The translations under genes and the position numbers were made by a program. Below are positions 36,214-46,275 of a DNA stretch of 63,457 nucleotides, piece after piece. Every line of letters starts with the position of its first letter. Position 1 is the first letter of the stretch. The notes under the pieces were generated by a model. The model ran no database searches, was not told where the DNA came from, and worked only from the letters and a program-made list of their open reading frames with translations. This stretch comes from Lysinibacillus sp. BPa_S21 (GTDB lineage Bacteria > Bacillota > Bacilli > Bacillales_A > Planococcaceae): assembly GCF_023337795.1 (NCBI RefSeq), contig NZ_JALIRS010000017.1:1-63457 (forward strand), read 5' to 3'.

Positions 36214-39200
36214 TTAAGGTTTAATATTAGAACCAAGTTTAAAGTAAGTATTGTTAGGATTTTTTGCATCATTAGCCCATACAATATTTCCGTATTGGTC
36301 AACTGTGAAAATAAAGAAGTTATTATTTTTTGTAAATACTGGCGTATATTTCGGATCGACAGCAGGTGGTGCAGTTAAGTTTAATGTAAATTGCTTATTA
36401 GCAGGACTTTGAGCAACTAATTTATCACTACCATATGCAAGTATTGTATTGTTTTGTGTTTTAGGGTCTTTTACCAAGTCTATTACTAGTTGAGGATCGA
36501 TAGTTGTAGCTCCCCCTGTTACTGCATAGTAGTAACGTTGATCAAATGATAGATCCGCATCAATATAAACAATAGCACGCATAGTTTTTGATGCTGGGAC
36601 ATCATCTGTACCAATATTAGTACCTGTAACTACAGCATCATCAATTCTGTTATTAATGGATCCTGGATATACATACTTACCGAAGTCTGCTAAATCAAAC
36701 TTATTACCTTTATCATTGAAAATGAAATCACGTGCTTCATCTTTCATCTTAACGGTAAATGTTTTATCCGCCGTACCTGAACCAGTTGGCTTAATAATTA
36801 ATTGGCTTTCATCAGTTGTTTTTGTACCTTGTGTATATTTAACAAACTGATATTGCGAAGTTATATCTTGATCGGTCTCGTCAGTAATTGTTAAGAAACT
36901 TAAATCTTTAATTGAAGAATCACCTTTTTCATCTCGCATGATGGCTTCACTGAATGAAATCGTAAACGTATTATCTGGATTACGATATACAATATTGCGT
37001 TTCTTTTCTTTATCAACTGTCATCTCAAAACGTGGTGGTGTGCCATCGGAATAGAAATCTTGTCTCATCCAACCAGCATTTGATTCATCGTGAATTCCAT
37101 CTTTGGCCATATAAACTGTAAAGTTACCATACGTATCCTGTGCACCTAAATAAACAACGTATTCGGTATGTGGTGTTAAAATAATTCCTGGCATATCTAA
37201 AGTTCCAGATGCACCTTTTCCACTTTTTGTGACTGAAGGACTTGATTTAAGTTTGTCTTCTAACGTTTTTCTTTCTGCTGCCGTGTTAATAGTTAGCTTT
37301 GCATCTGGATTATCTGTTCCATCAGCATTTTTCTTTGGTACGAACCAATAATGAAGCTTTGTTGTCTCATCTGTATTGAAACTTACAGTGGCTTTCGTAT
37401 CATCATAGCCTTTAGTAGTACCAGACTTCACTGCTATCTCGGTAACTAATGGTGCTTTGGAGTCCCCAAATATTTCTTTAGAAGTTATTTTGGATAGTTC
37501 TCCGCCACGGTCTTTTAATATCATATGAACCGAATAGCTTATAAATGGATTTAGTTTATCTTTATCAATAACAACCGGGAATTTCTTTGTGTCATTTTCT
37601 AAGTCGGCCGGACCAGAGCCAATTTCAATATAAATATCTTGTCCGCCTATTTGGAAGTAGCCTGATTTTAATGATGATTCAGTCGCAAATTCATTATAGA
37701 AATCTCTCTCAGTAATACCTTTATCTTTTAAATATTGCTCAAATGTTTTTGTTTCATTGTTGTCTACGACAGTATCAGGTAGCACCATGTAATAGTACGT
37801 ACCCGCTTTATTTGGTTTAAACTCTACCTCTACTCGTTTATAATTATCAGATTGATCAGGTTTACTAATAACATTTTCAATCTTAATTACAGGCATATCT
37901 AATTTTTCATGCACATATTCTGCAAAGTTTCGAGCATTTTTGCCAGGTTCAACCGTATTGGCATTTTCAAATTCATTGTCTGCTAAGTCTTTAACGCCAG
38001 GTAATACGGTTACGCGTAATGTATCTCCATAGACAAAACCTGTTTCAGATGGAATTGTTAATAATACTTTTTTATCACCTTCTTTATACTCTACAGCAGA
38101 AGGTTTAATTTTCTTCTGCCCTGTCGTATTGACGATAACTGTTCCTGATAAATCGTAGTTATTTACATTTCGAGCACTTTCAGGATCTAATGCTTCATTT
38201 AGATAAATATAGAATTGGTTTTCCTTCCCAGCAGGTTCAAGTTTAGTCTTTTCCACGTATGGATTGATATTATCAAGTGCTTTCGTTTTAAATTCCTTCA
38301 CTGCTGCAGGATCTTTTGAATAATTACCTGAAGCATCCTTCATTACTACATACAATTGATACTCCGTTTCAGCCTCTAAACCTGTTAACATTTCAGTAAT
38401 CCCAAGTTTACCTGCAACTGCCTTGCCCTTGCCTGTTGGTTTAGCAACAATATCTGCTGTTGTTGGATCAGCTGCAGTTGTCTTTTTACGGACATAGTAG
38501 TAATAGTCGCCTGGCTCACTTGCTGTAAATGTAAACTCTGCACGTTTTCCGCCATGTAAAGGGTTTACTTTTAAATCTTTAACGACTGGCGGTGTTGCAT
38601 CTTTCATTTGGAATGATTGCGATTTAATATCCGAAACATTTTTCGCTCCATCAACGACCATCACGTAAACGACATATTCTTTTTTCTCACCTAAATTAGT
38701 GACTTTAAAAGTGTTTTTGCCATTTACTGCTGCGCCTGTTCCACTTGCTACATTGTCACTAGAAATGCGATTGACCATTTCTTTTTTCGTCGGTGCATCA
38801 GCGTCTTTTTCACGAACAATATAATAGTAGGTTCCAACTTTATCTGAAGTGAAGTCTACCTGAATATCACTACCATTTAAAACTGTTACATTCGTAATGT
38901 CGATTAACGGTTTTGTTTTATCCGCTGGTTTTTGATTATCAATATCGTCTTTATCGACTGGTTTACCGTCTTCATCTACTATATTGCCGATATTATCTTT
39001 ATCCTCTAGGAAGTCGTCGAAGATATTATTCGGCGACTCATCCTTCGGCATAATAACTTTATCAACATATGTGTAATCTCCAAGATCAACCCAACCATAT
39101 ACATTATCAACATACAGCGTGCCTACTCGACCATCGATATACAGCTCTAAATCTGTATAGCTATTGTAGTTAATCCAGTCGATATTGCCAGTTCCGTAAA

Positions 39201-40581
39201 TTGTCAGCTTTGTTTCTGTATCAAGGTTCAATGTGCCGATATTTCCTTGAATCTCAAATTCACGGACATTCCCGATGATGTCTACACGTGGTAGCTTCGT
39301 ATTTGTTTCGATTTTTGTACCGCTTTGAGAGACAACGAGACGCGAAACAGTACTGTTATAAAATTCAATATGTTTTTCAACATTTTTCATCGTCACTTTA
39401 TCTTTAGACCAGTTCTCAAATGGCTTGTTTTTGTCAGGATTCTTGTCGGAATTCTGATCTGCCCAATCTTGAAGATCTGTTGTCGAACCGTTATTGGATG
39501 AGCCTTCACTATTTGGATTATCTGGATTAGACCAGTTGATAAATCCAGTATTAGTACTTGCAATACGGCCAAACGAAATTGGCTGATAGTAGCCTAATTG
39601 TAAAGGTGGGCGAACTGTTTCGTTGACAAGCATTGTACCAGTCAATGTAACATTGGAAAATTCAATATAGTTCCCATTGACAACGATTGTCGCTCCAAAG
39701 GATCCATGATTACCATCAAACTCTAGAAATCTAGATTTTGTCCCACTAGCATTCAATGTGAGCTTCGAAACAGAGCGAATCGTTTTTCCTGAAAGATTCC
39801 CTTCAATAAGTGCACCTTTTAATACCGGTGCATTATCTTCGTTAAAAATATGCGAGAGACTTTCCGGAACTGCGTATGGCTCAGCATTTATGTAGACAAT
39901 ATCGTCTTCAACACCTGTAATCTTGAAAGATGTGGCGTTGTTCTTTTTCTCTTGTGAACGCACAATAAAAGATGACATTTGTCCACGTGTTACGGGATTA
40001 TACGGTGAGAAAGTGACAGGTGTTGTTCCTTCTGTAATTTTTAAATCTACTAAAGTTTGAATATAGATCGCGTTGCTTGTTTGGCTAGTTACATCTTTGA
40101 AACTATGGTTGTAATTAGATGCTACCTCAAATTTAAAGCCGAGCGCTAAAATTTTTGCTAATTGCCCACGTGTCATCACTTCATTAGGCATAAATGTTCC
40201 GTTTGAATATCCAGACATGATTCCTGCGTTTTGTAATGCAGCTATATACTTGTAATACTCACTGCTTTTTGGGACATCTTTAAAATATGGATCTTGAACA
40301 TTTTTTAAATCTAAGTTTAAAACGGTCGCTAACATTTTTGCTGCCTGACCACGTGTTACATTTTGATATGGTCGAAAAGTATTATCTGGATACCCACTAA
40401 TTGCACCTTGAGAGTATAACTTTAAAATATTGTCGTAATGGCTTGAATATTGGTTAATATCCTTAAATGGTGAAGTAGCTGCAGCTGCCGTTTGTGGTGG
40501 CACTACAGCAGCAATCCCACTAGTAGCAAAAACAGTTGCTATGAGTGCTTTGTTCACCTTTTGGACTTTTGTTTTATCCAT
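36214..40581 (-). CDS. Large SLH-anchored surface protein with Ig-like repeats (S-layer type)
   Basis: The 1455-residue protein has a signal peptide (cleavage near TAAAA, about residue 35) and three SLH domains at about 38-215. Each SLH domain contains a TRGQ motif (TRGQAAKML, TRGQLAKIL, TRGQMSSFI). SLH domains bind pyruvylated wall polysaccharide. A beta-rich module follows at about 225-520; it contains KLTLNASGTKSRFLEFDGN and RVDIIGNVREFEIQGN, and recurs in the secreted protein at 20391-22040. The rest, from about 560, is a string of Ig/fibronectin-like units marked by YYYxVR-type strands (TYYYIVREKD, DYYYYVRKKT, TYYYMVLPDT) at intervals of roughly 100-150 residues. It is acidic and low in Cys, as S-layer proteins are. 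It is monocistronic. Confidence 0.9.
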   Translation of the reverse strand: MDKTKVQKVNKALIATVFATSGIAAVVPPQTAAAATSPFKDINQYSSHYDNILKLYSQGAISGYPDNTFRPYQNVTRGQAAKMLATVLNLDLKNVQDPYFKDVPKSSEYYKYIAALQNAGIMSGYSNGTFMPNEVMTRGQLAKILALGFKFEVASNYNHSFKDVTSQTSNAIYIQTLVDLKITEGTTPVTFSPYNPVTRGQMSSFIVRSQEKKNNATSFKITGVEDDIVYINAEPYAVPESLSHIFNEDNAPVLKGALIEGNLSGKTIRSVSKLTLNASGTKSRFLEFDGNHGSFGATIVVNGNYIEFSNVTLTGTMLVNETVRPPLQLGYYQPISFGRIASTNTGFINWSNPDNPNSEGSSNNGSTTDLQDWADQNSDKNPDKNKPFENWSKDKVTMKNVEKHIEFYNSTVSRLVVSQSGTKIETNTKLPRVDIIGNVREFEIQGNIGTLNLDTETKLTIYGTGNIDWINYNSYTDLELYIDGRVGTLYVDNVYGWVDLGDYTYVDKVIMPKDESPNNIFDDFLEDKDNIGNIVDEDGKPVDKDDIDNQKPADKTKPLIDITNVTVLNGSDIQVDFTSDKVGTYYYIVREKDADAPTKKEMVNRISSDNVASGTGAAVNGKNTFKVTNLGEKKEYVVYVMVVDGAKNVSDIKSQSFQMKDATPPVVKDLKVNPLHGGKRAEFTFTASEPGDYYYYVRKKTTAADPTTADIVAKPTGKGKAVAGKLGITEMLTGLEAETEYQLYVVMKDASGNYSKDPAAVKEFKTKALDNINPYVEKTKLEPAGKENQFYIYLNEALDPESARNVNNYDLSGTVIVNTTGQKKIKPSAVEYKEGDKKVLLTIPSETGFVYGDTLRVTVLPGVKDLADNEFENANTVEPGKNARNFAEYVHEKLDMPVIKIENVISKPDQSDNYKRVEVEFKPNKAGTYYYMVLPDTVVDNNETKTFEQYLKDKGITERDFYNEFATESSLKSGYFQIGGQDIYIEIGSGPADLENDTKKFPVVIDKDKLNPFISYSVHMILKDRGGELSKITSKEIFGDSKAPLVTEIAVKSGTTKGYDDTKATVSFNTDETTKLHYWFVPKKNADGTDNPDAKLTINTAAERKTLEDKLKSSPSVTKSGKGASGTLDMPGIILTPHTEYVVYLGAQDTYGNFTVYMAKDGIHDESNAGWMRQDFYSDGTPPRFEMTVDKEKKRNIVYRNPDNTFTISFSEAIMRDEKGDSSIKDLSFLTITDETDQDITSQYQFVKYTQGTKTTDESQLIIKPTGSGTADKTFTVKMKDEARDFIFNDKGNKFDLADFGKYVYPGSINNRIDDAVVTGTNIGTDDVPASKTMRAIVYIDADLSFDQRYYYAVTGGATTIDPQLVIDLVKDPKTQNNTILAYGSDKLVAQSPANKQFTLNLTAPPAVDPKYTPVFTKNNNFFIFTVDQYGNIVWANDAKNPNNTYFKLGSNIKP

Positions 40582-40730
40582 CCCACTCTTCCTTCCATCT
40601 ATGTATTTGATACGTTCAAAATATCATTTTCCTCATACCCTTTATATCGACAGGTTGATAGTGAACCTTCATAGATAAATCTAAATTAATGGAAGAAAGT
40701 TGTTAATAATAATTAGCAAAAAAGGTTCCC

Positions 40731-40960
40731 CATCATAACGTGAGGTTGATCTCCGTTCCGACTGGGCGCTTTGTTGTTGGTGTTGTTGTTGTTGCTGTCG
40801 CTTTCGCACAGAGCAAAGCTTCCTGGGGGCGTCCGATGAGCATCTTCACTCGCGTTGCTCACGAAGGCGTTATCACAGGACGTGATGCTTTTAGCCTTCG
40901 TTCCTCTATATCGCTAATCCCCGAGGAGTCGCCCAGTCTCCACTCCAATCAACTTATACA
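40731..40960 (+). repeat. Dispersed repeat, copy B (230 bp)
   Basis: Same head (GTTGATCTCCGTTCCGACTG) and tail (CCACTCCAATCAACTTAT) as copy A, with the palindrome ATCACA-ggac-TGTGAT-like centre but only a trace of the internal 36-bp units. It lies 149 bp upstream of the SLH protein start. Confidence 0.85.
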
Positions 40961-41357
40961 ATGGCATACGTTTTGTTTCAACCTTTGTGATGAATCAAAA
41001 AACTATCTTAGACACTGTACACTTTCAGCCATCCAAATCTCATTACTAACCAATCCCTTATCTTTTTTCGATTTCTTTTCCCTTTAACATAAAAAAAAGC
41101 CAAGGCGCATCGGTGCTCACTTGGCTTTTGACGATATATAGGCATACATCTAGATGTACTTGCGATGTCATAAGGGAAAGGGGGATAACCTTACATCTTG
41201 TCAAGTCGATCAAGAGATGTGTCCCGAGTTTACGTATCATTTTAAACATCCTTTTTAAGTCATATAGGGGATGACTTAAAAATAGCTTGCCCAAATGATC
41301 GTTGCATTAATCATGTACCCCAAAATTTAGAAATGTACACTTATTTTAAACATTTTT
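40961..41357 (-). other. Intergenic region with several hairpins and a terminator; possible small RNA or small ORF
   Basis: On the minus strand the stretch holds hairpins at 41244-41285 (AAGTCAT against ATGACTT) and around 41147-41161 (a palindrome TACATCTAGATGTA). It ends in a strong terminator at 41093-41124 (AAAAGCCAAG with CTTGGCTTTT, then T's). A 60-codon frame from ATG 41240 with an AAGGA site runs through the terminator, which argues against coding. It could be an RNA or the 3' region of the cyclase gene. Confidence 0.4.
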
Positions 41358-42926
41358 TTATTTATTTTCTTGCTCTCCAACTATGACTCGATTCCGTCCG
41401 GCTTGTTTTGCAAGATACAATGCACTATCCGCAACTTCAAATAACTTTTCTGTCGTGTCGGCCATTTGTGGATACACTGCCACACCTGCTGATAATGTAA
41501 CCGGGCGACCACAAGGACTTACAGTATGTGCTAAAATATCGCGCAGTTGTTCAGCCACCTGTGCCGCTTCCTCAGCCGTAGTAGCCGGCAATAACAGCAC
41601 AAATTCCTCCCCTCCGTAGCGACAGCAAACATCTCCCTCACGAGCGACGGCTTTCATATTGTAGGCTAAAAATTGTAACACTTTATCACCTACTGCATGA
41701 CCATACGTATCATTAACACTTTTAAAATGATCTAAATCAAGCAAAATGAGGGCATGTGGCGACTCATTATCGAGCCATTCCGCTAGCATCGCATCCATTG
41801 TGCGACGATTAGTTAGACCTGTTAACGGGTCTGTTGTAGATTGATCTTTAAAAAAGGACACCTGTCCCTGTAAAAATGTTAAACTCCGAACGAGAGCGCT
41901 TTTAAGATAATGCGCTTCAAAATACCAACTACGTACAGCTTTCAAGCCTTCTACATTTTTCGATTCCATGCTTTCCTCTGTTAAAGTAGCTAATTGCTGT
42001 AAGGGATTTGCAATACGCGCTGCCGCCCAAAGGACAATTAAAATTGAAATTAGCATAATCGGAATGGATTTTATAGCAACTTCCTGTACTCTATCAAACG
42101 AAGGAGCTAATGCTACATCTATCGGCCTTTGAGCCACTACTCCCCAACCCGTTAAAGGTACGGTACTAAAACCAGCAAGCATTTCAACTCCTTTAGTATT
42201 CACTACTTGAAAAGCCCCGCTTTTTCCAGAAACTACTGCTTGGACAACTTTATTATCAATAACGATATCATTAACGCGACTTGGGTCCTGATGATAAATA
42301 ACACGCCCATCCGAATCAACTACATATACATATGATCCATCATGATAATAATGCTCTCCGAGTAATTCATTAAAAACATTTCGTTCCTTTAAATAAATTG
42401 TCCCAGCTACCATTCCTAAATATTCATTTGTCTCTGAAAATATAGGATACGATATAAAAATAAGGAGCCTCCCCGTTATTCCCTTATAAGGCTTTGAGAC
42501 AAGAGGCTTCTTTTTAGATAAAGCCTCCTTTGCTCCAGCAGATGTTAACACTGCACCTTGTACCTCTTCAGATGGTGGTGAAATAGATAATACACGACCT
42601 TCTGCATTTGTGATCAGGACAGAATTAAACATGTCATTTTGCATTTTCAAACGCTCAGTTTCCTGATTCAAAGCATTGCTATCATGCATTTTCGTTTTTA
42701 TCGTACCAGCGCTATATCCTAAAATTTGAAAAGATTCTTCAAGATAGGAACTAGCAGTTGTTGCTAATTTTTGTGCATAGACTCGATTCGTTTCAAGCGT
42801 ATTCTCTTTAATCGAGTCAACATTCATTCGGTAACCACTCCAAATACTACCGATACCTGTTAAGATAAAAGCAGCTATCGCAACTCCCATGATTAAATAC
42901 TTTAACTTTATCTGTTTTGATTTCAT
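41358..42926 (-). CDS. Membrane diguanylate cyclase with extracellular Cache sensor
   Basis: The 522-residue protein has an N-terminal membrane segment (about 11-32), an extracellular double-Cache-like domain (about 35-275), a second membrane segment (about 280-305) and a cytoplasmic GGDEF domain (about 355-518). The active site reads CCRYGGEEFVLLL, and an RxxD inhibitory site (REGD) lies five residues before it, so product feedback is likely. It makes cyclic di-GMP from GTP in response to an outside ligand. No EAL domain is present. It is a single gene. Confidence 0.92.
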   Translation of the reverse strand: MKSKQIKLKYLIMGVAIAAFILTGIGSIWSGYRMNVDSIKENTLETNRVYAQKLATTASSYLEESFQILGYSAGTIKTKMHDSNALNQETERLKMQNDMFNSVLITNAEGRVLSISPPSEEVQGAVLTSAGAKEALSKKKPLVSKPYKGITGRLLIFISYPIFSETNEYLGMVAGTIYLKERNVFNELLGEHYYHDGSYVYVVDSDGRVIYHQDPSRVNDIVIDNKVVQAVVSGKSGAFQVVNTKGVEMLAGFSTVPLTGWGVVAQRPIDVALAPSFDRVQEVAIKSIPIMLISILIVLWAAARIANPLQQLATLTEESMESKNVEGLKAVRSWYFEAHYLKSALVRSLTFLQGQVSFFKDQSTTDPLTGLTNRRTMDAMLAEWLDNESPHALILLDLDHFKSVNDTYGHAVGDKVLQFLAYNMKAVAREGDVCCRYGGEEFVLLLPATTAEEAAQVAEQLRDILAHTVSPCGRPVTLSAGVAVYPQMADTTEKLFEVADSALYLAKQAGRNRVIVGEQENK

Positions 42927-43360
42927 TTTCTATCTTTTACCCCTAGTTTATAATTTCCTCTATTATTCTATTAAAGCACAAAAAAATTCCTTATTAAGAA
43001 AATTTCTTATAATGAGTGAAAAGTATTTGTAAAAATAGTAATTCTCAAGACCCTCTTATTACAAAAGTAAATAGTAGGCCCGCTATCATAACGTGGGTTG
43101 ATTTCCGTTCCTGCTGAGCGCTTTGTAGCTGCCGCTTTGCTTTCACGCAGAGCAGAGCTTTCAGGAGTCGCCCAGCCTCCACTCCAATCAACTTATTGGC
43201 ACACATTTAACAGATATCATCCCTTCAGAAGCCATATAGTAGGGAAAGTTCCATAATTTTAGCATCGTTAACCGAACAAAAATATAGTAATTTATATCTA
43301 TAAAACTTTTAGTATTTCGATAGATTTTTATTATAAATTTATTTTAAAGAGGGTTTTAAT
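42927..43360. other. Divergent intergenic region between the cyclase and CAP-protein genes, containing repeat copy C
   Basis: It carries the upstream regions of two divergent genes. About a quarter is repeat copy C (43083-43198). The part next to the CAP gene is AT-rich, with an AAAGAGGG ribosome site before ATG 43361. Confidence 0.5.
43083..43198 (+). repeat. Dispersed repeat, copy C (116 bp, internally deleted)
   Basis: Head GTTGATTTCCGTTCCTGCTG and tail CCACTCCAATCAACTTAT are kept, but nearly all of the middle is missing. It is the shortest copy and helps define the ends of the element. Confidence 0.8.
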
Positions 43361-44272
43361 ATGTCGTTACGTAAAGTAGCTCCAATAATGGTTGGTTTTA
43401 GTATGGCTCTATGGACAAATACTTCTTTCCACCTAAATAAGTCAGCTCGTTTGAATGTAACAAAGACACAAAAATCTTTATCACTATACAGCTTCCAAAG
43501 TGACTATAAAATGAAATGGCATCGATTAGAAACAGACTACTCCCAATTTTCCCTCGTAGGAAGACATAATTCTAATGAGGTTGGAGGATATGAAACACGT
43601 ACGGGGCATAGCGTATTTGGTATTCGTATCAGTGCTAATCGAATAGATGTAAATAGAAAATACGGTCTTCCGCTTAGTTCCATTCAATATGAACATACAA
43701 GCTATTTGCTCGATTACAATGATTGTAAAGGTAATATTACACATGGGACCTATTTCATTGATGGTCACTATGTTACTTTTTTCTATGATTTACACAAAAA
43801 CAATATTGTTCGTTCTATTGTTTGGATTCATGCCAAAACAGAATTTAGTAAACGTGGTTATTATGGCAAGCCCTCTAACGAACTACGAACAGGGCTTGAA
43901 GATTTAATGGTTGACCTTATTAACCATGAGCGAGTAATAGAAGGTTTACTGCCTCTCATTTATGACAAAGGGTCTAATCCTATTGCACGGCAGCATAGTA
44001 GCAATATGATCACACATCAATTTTTTAGTCATGAAGATCATAAAGGTAATCATTCCAACGACCGCCTCACTGCTGGTGGAGTTAATCACTATTGGTATGG
44101 CGAAAATATAGCACAAGGTCAGCACAATAGTATATTTGCTCATGAAGCACTGATGAATTCAAAGGGACATCGTATAAATATTTTAAGGAAAGAGTTTACA
44201 CATGTTTTTGTTGGTGTTTGCTTTAAAGATAACGGTGCACCCTATTATACGGTTAATTTTTATTCTAAGTAG
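43361..44272 (+). CDS. CAP (SCP/PR1) domain protein with CAP-associated N-terminal domain
   Basis: The 303-residue protein has a short signal-like N-terminus (residues 1-22) and a CAP_assoc_N-like domain at about 50-165. The CAP domain follows at about 175-302: LMVDLINHERVIEGLLPL, a His in ARQHSSNM, HQFFSHED and ENIAQGQ, then MNSKGHRINIL with the second His. Bacillus relatives such as YlbC and YkwD are exported and linked to the cell surface or spore, with unclear function. It has its own terminator. Confidence 0.87.
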   Translation: MSLRKVAPIMVGFSMALWTNTSFHLNKSARLNVTKTQKSLSLYSFQSDYKMKWHRLETDYSQFSLVGRHNSNEVGGYETRTGHSVFGIRISANRIDVNRKYGLPLSSIQYEHTSYLLDYNDCKGNITHGTYFIDGHYVTFFYDLHKNNIVRSIVWIHAKTEFSKRGYYGKPSNELRTGLEDLMVDLINHERVIEGLLPLIYDKGSNPIARQHSSNMITHQFFSHEDHKGNHSNDRLTAGGVNHYWYGENIAQGQHNSIFAHEALMNSKGHRINILRKEFTHVFVGVCFKDNGAPYYTVNFYSK

Positions 44273-44377
44273 TTGAACGGTTGAAGTTAATCAACAATAT
44301 ATATACAAAAATCTCTATGCAGAAATGTAAGGCACTGAAAAACTTACTTTTTTATAATAGTGAACCTTTTCCAGATA

Positions 44378-44423
44378 AAAATAAGGCGCTTCTTGTTCAA
44401 TTTTGAACAGGAAGTGCCTTATT
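44378..44423 (+). terminator. Terminator of the CAP-protein gene
   Basis: An imperfect 20-bp stem (AAATAAGGCGCTTC with GAAGTGCCTTATTT as outer arms) around a GTTCAA-TTGAAC tip, ending in TTT, 106 bp after the stop. Confidence 0.75.
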
Positions 44424-44580
44424 TCTGTCTCTATTTCTTATTTATTTTCGTTTAGTAGCTTTAATATACGTAAATCGCCATGCATGGACTTAAATTAAGA
44501 AGTTTCTTGATTTGAAATCATCAGTGCACATTAATTCTTTTAAAGGAAAGCGTTGCTAAAATAATAGAATGATACATTGC

Positions 44581-44833
44581 GTTGTTTGGAGAAGCATCGC
44601 TCGACTCCTGCGGGAAAGCGAGACAGACGAGACCCCGCACGAAGCGAAGCGTAGGAGGAGGCTCGGCGCTCGCCCGCGGAAAGCGAGCGGAATGCTTCGG
44701 AAAACAACAGTAGGGTCACAGTGCCAATGGAATTAGCAATAGAGGAGCGTAGGCCATAAACATCGCGTCTGTGGTAACGTATTCGTGACCAATCCCGTGT
44801 TTTCTGTAGCACCCATTCAGAACGGAAATCTAT
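44581..44833 (-). repeat. Dispersed repeat, diverged copy F with a nested palindrome
   Basis: Read on the minus strand, the right end (CAGAACGGAAATCTAT on plus) matches the family head. The stretch TAGAGGAGCGTAGGCC to CGTGACCAAT matches the family middle, and GTTGTTTGGAG...TCGACTCCT matches the tail. A GC-rich palindromic segment is inserted: GTTGTTTGGAGAAGCAT (44581-44597) is inverted at 44692-44709. It contains hairpin CGCTCGC-GCGAGCG. It lies between the CAP and CoA-transferase genes. Confidence 0.65.
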
Positions 44834-45070
44834 ATTCTAAATTTTTTTACTTTTTTTGTTATTCTGACATATAATTTTTTGACTAATTATTTTATAATAA
44901 AATTTAACATAGTCAAGCCATCAATTCTTCTGTTATAATACTGATAATTTACATTCTATCTGTAGTAATACAGTGTGAATAAATGCTTTTCACAAAATGG
45001 GGATTATGAGAAAAGCGCTACAATGCATTCTTAAATACAATGTAGCCTACACAAAAAGGGGTTGGGAGAT
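44834..45070. other. Upstream region of the CoA-transferase gene
   Basis: AT-rich sequence with no gene. An AAAAGGGG ribosome site lies at 45053-45060. No clear promoter pair was picked out. Confidence 0.4.
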
Positions 45071-46255
45071 TTGGGTATTTTAAAGGGGTTAAAAATTCTC
45101 GATTTTTCTGCATTACTACCGGGTCCAATGGCGACAATGATATTTGCTGATCTAGGCGCTGAGGTTATTCACGTTGAATCATCAAAACGCGTAGATTTAA
45201 CACGTATTATGCCTCCTTACGACGATGACCATGAGGCATATATTCATCAACATTTGAACCGTTCTAAAAAATCATTAACATTAAATTTAAAATCGCCTGA
45301 AGCTATAGAAATTGTTAAGTCACTTGTTAAAGAGTACGACATCATTATCGAAGGATTTCGACCCGGTGTCATGCAACGACTTGGCATTGGCTATGAAGCG
45401 CTAAAAGAAATAAATCCTAAAGTTATTTATTGTGCTATTACAGGCTATGGACAAACTGGACCATATAGCAATCGGCCAGGACATGACAATAACTATTTAT
45501 CATTAGCTGGCATACTTGATTACTCACGCCATAAAGATAAAAAACCTGTCTCAATGGGTATTCAGCTAGCAGATATTGCTGGGGGCACGATGCATTCAGC
45601 AATTGGCGTACTCGCAGCTGCTTTACATCGTGAAAAAACAGGTGAAGGGCAATATATTGATATAAGTATGACCGATGCTGTATTTTCACTCAATGCTATG
45701 TATGGATCTGCCTATATTGGCGGTGGCCGTGTTCCTCAGCCCGAGCAGGAAATTTTAAATGGTGGTAGCTATTATGACTTTTACAAAACAAAGGATGGCC
45801 GATTTTTCTCGGTAGGAAGTCTTGAACCTCAATTCCGGAGATTACTCTGTGAAGCGCTTGATATTCCTGAGCTCATTGATAATACGTTTAATGATTCCTA
45901 CTACACACAAATTCGTTTTAAAGAAGCTGTTCATGATGCGTTCTTATCGAAGACTTACGAAGAATGGCTTGAAGTATTTAACGAGGATTTCGAGGGATGT
46001 GTCGAACCAGTTTTAACATTTCCAGAGGCATGCGAGCATCCTCAGCTGAAGGCTCGTGATATGATTGTGGATATTCCCAAAAGCGACGGTACTACGCAAA
46101 AACAAATTGCATCTGCTTTCAAGTTTGATGGTGTTAAGCCACAGTACAAGCATGTCGGTGCCAAGCTTGGAGAGCATAATGATGAAGTATTATCTTCACT
46201 TGGCTATAGCGTCGAGCAAATCGCAGACTTAAAGGACAAAGGGGTTTTAGAATAA
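45071..46255 (+). CDS. CaiB/BaiF family (family III) CoA-transferase
   Basis: The start is placed at TTG 45071, 10 bp after AAAAGGGG; a TTG three codons earlier touches that site. The 394-residue protein begins LKGLKILDFSALLPGP, the usual family opening, and has the nucleotide/CoA region FADLGAEVIHVE (about 24-35), ITGYGQTGPYSNRPGHD (about 124-140) and the catalytic Asp in DISMTDAVFSL (about 195-205). Such enzymes move CoA between carboxylic acids through an aspartyl-CoA intermediate. The substrate is unknown and no partner enzyme lies beside it. Confidence 0.9.
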   Translation: MGILKGLKILDFSALLPGPMATMIFADLGAEVIHVESSKRVDLTRIMPPYDDDHEAYIHQHLNRSKKSLTLNLKSPEAIEIVKSLVKEYDIIIEGFRPGVMQRLGIGYEALKEINPKVIYCAITGYGQTGPYSNRPGHDNNYLSLAGILDYSRHKDKKPVSMGIQLADIAGGTMHSAIGVLAAALHREKTGEGQYIDISMTDAVFSLNAMYGSAYIGGGRVPQPEQEILNGGSYYDFYKTKDGRFFSVGSLEPQFRRLLCEALDIPELIDNTFNDSYYTQIRFKEAVHDAFLSKTYEEWLEVFNEDFEGCVEPVLTFPEACEHPQLKARDMIVDIPKSDGTTQKQIASAFKFDGVKPQYKHVGAKLGEHNDEVLSSLGYSVEQIADLKDKGVLE

Positions 46256-46275
46256 TATAGGTCCACTGCACAAAT

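Noticed and set aside
41058..41240. Small protein gene (60 codons) downstream of the cyclase
   Set aside because: The frame runs through a strong terminator, including its T-run, so translation of the full frame is unlikely.
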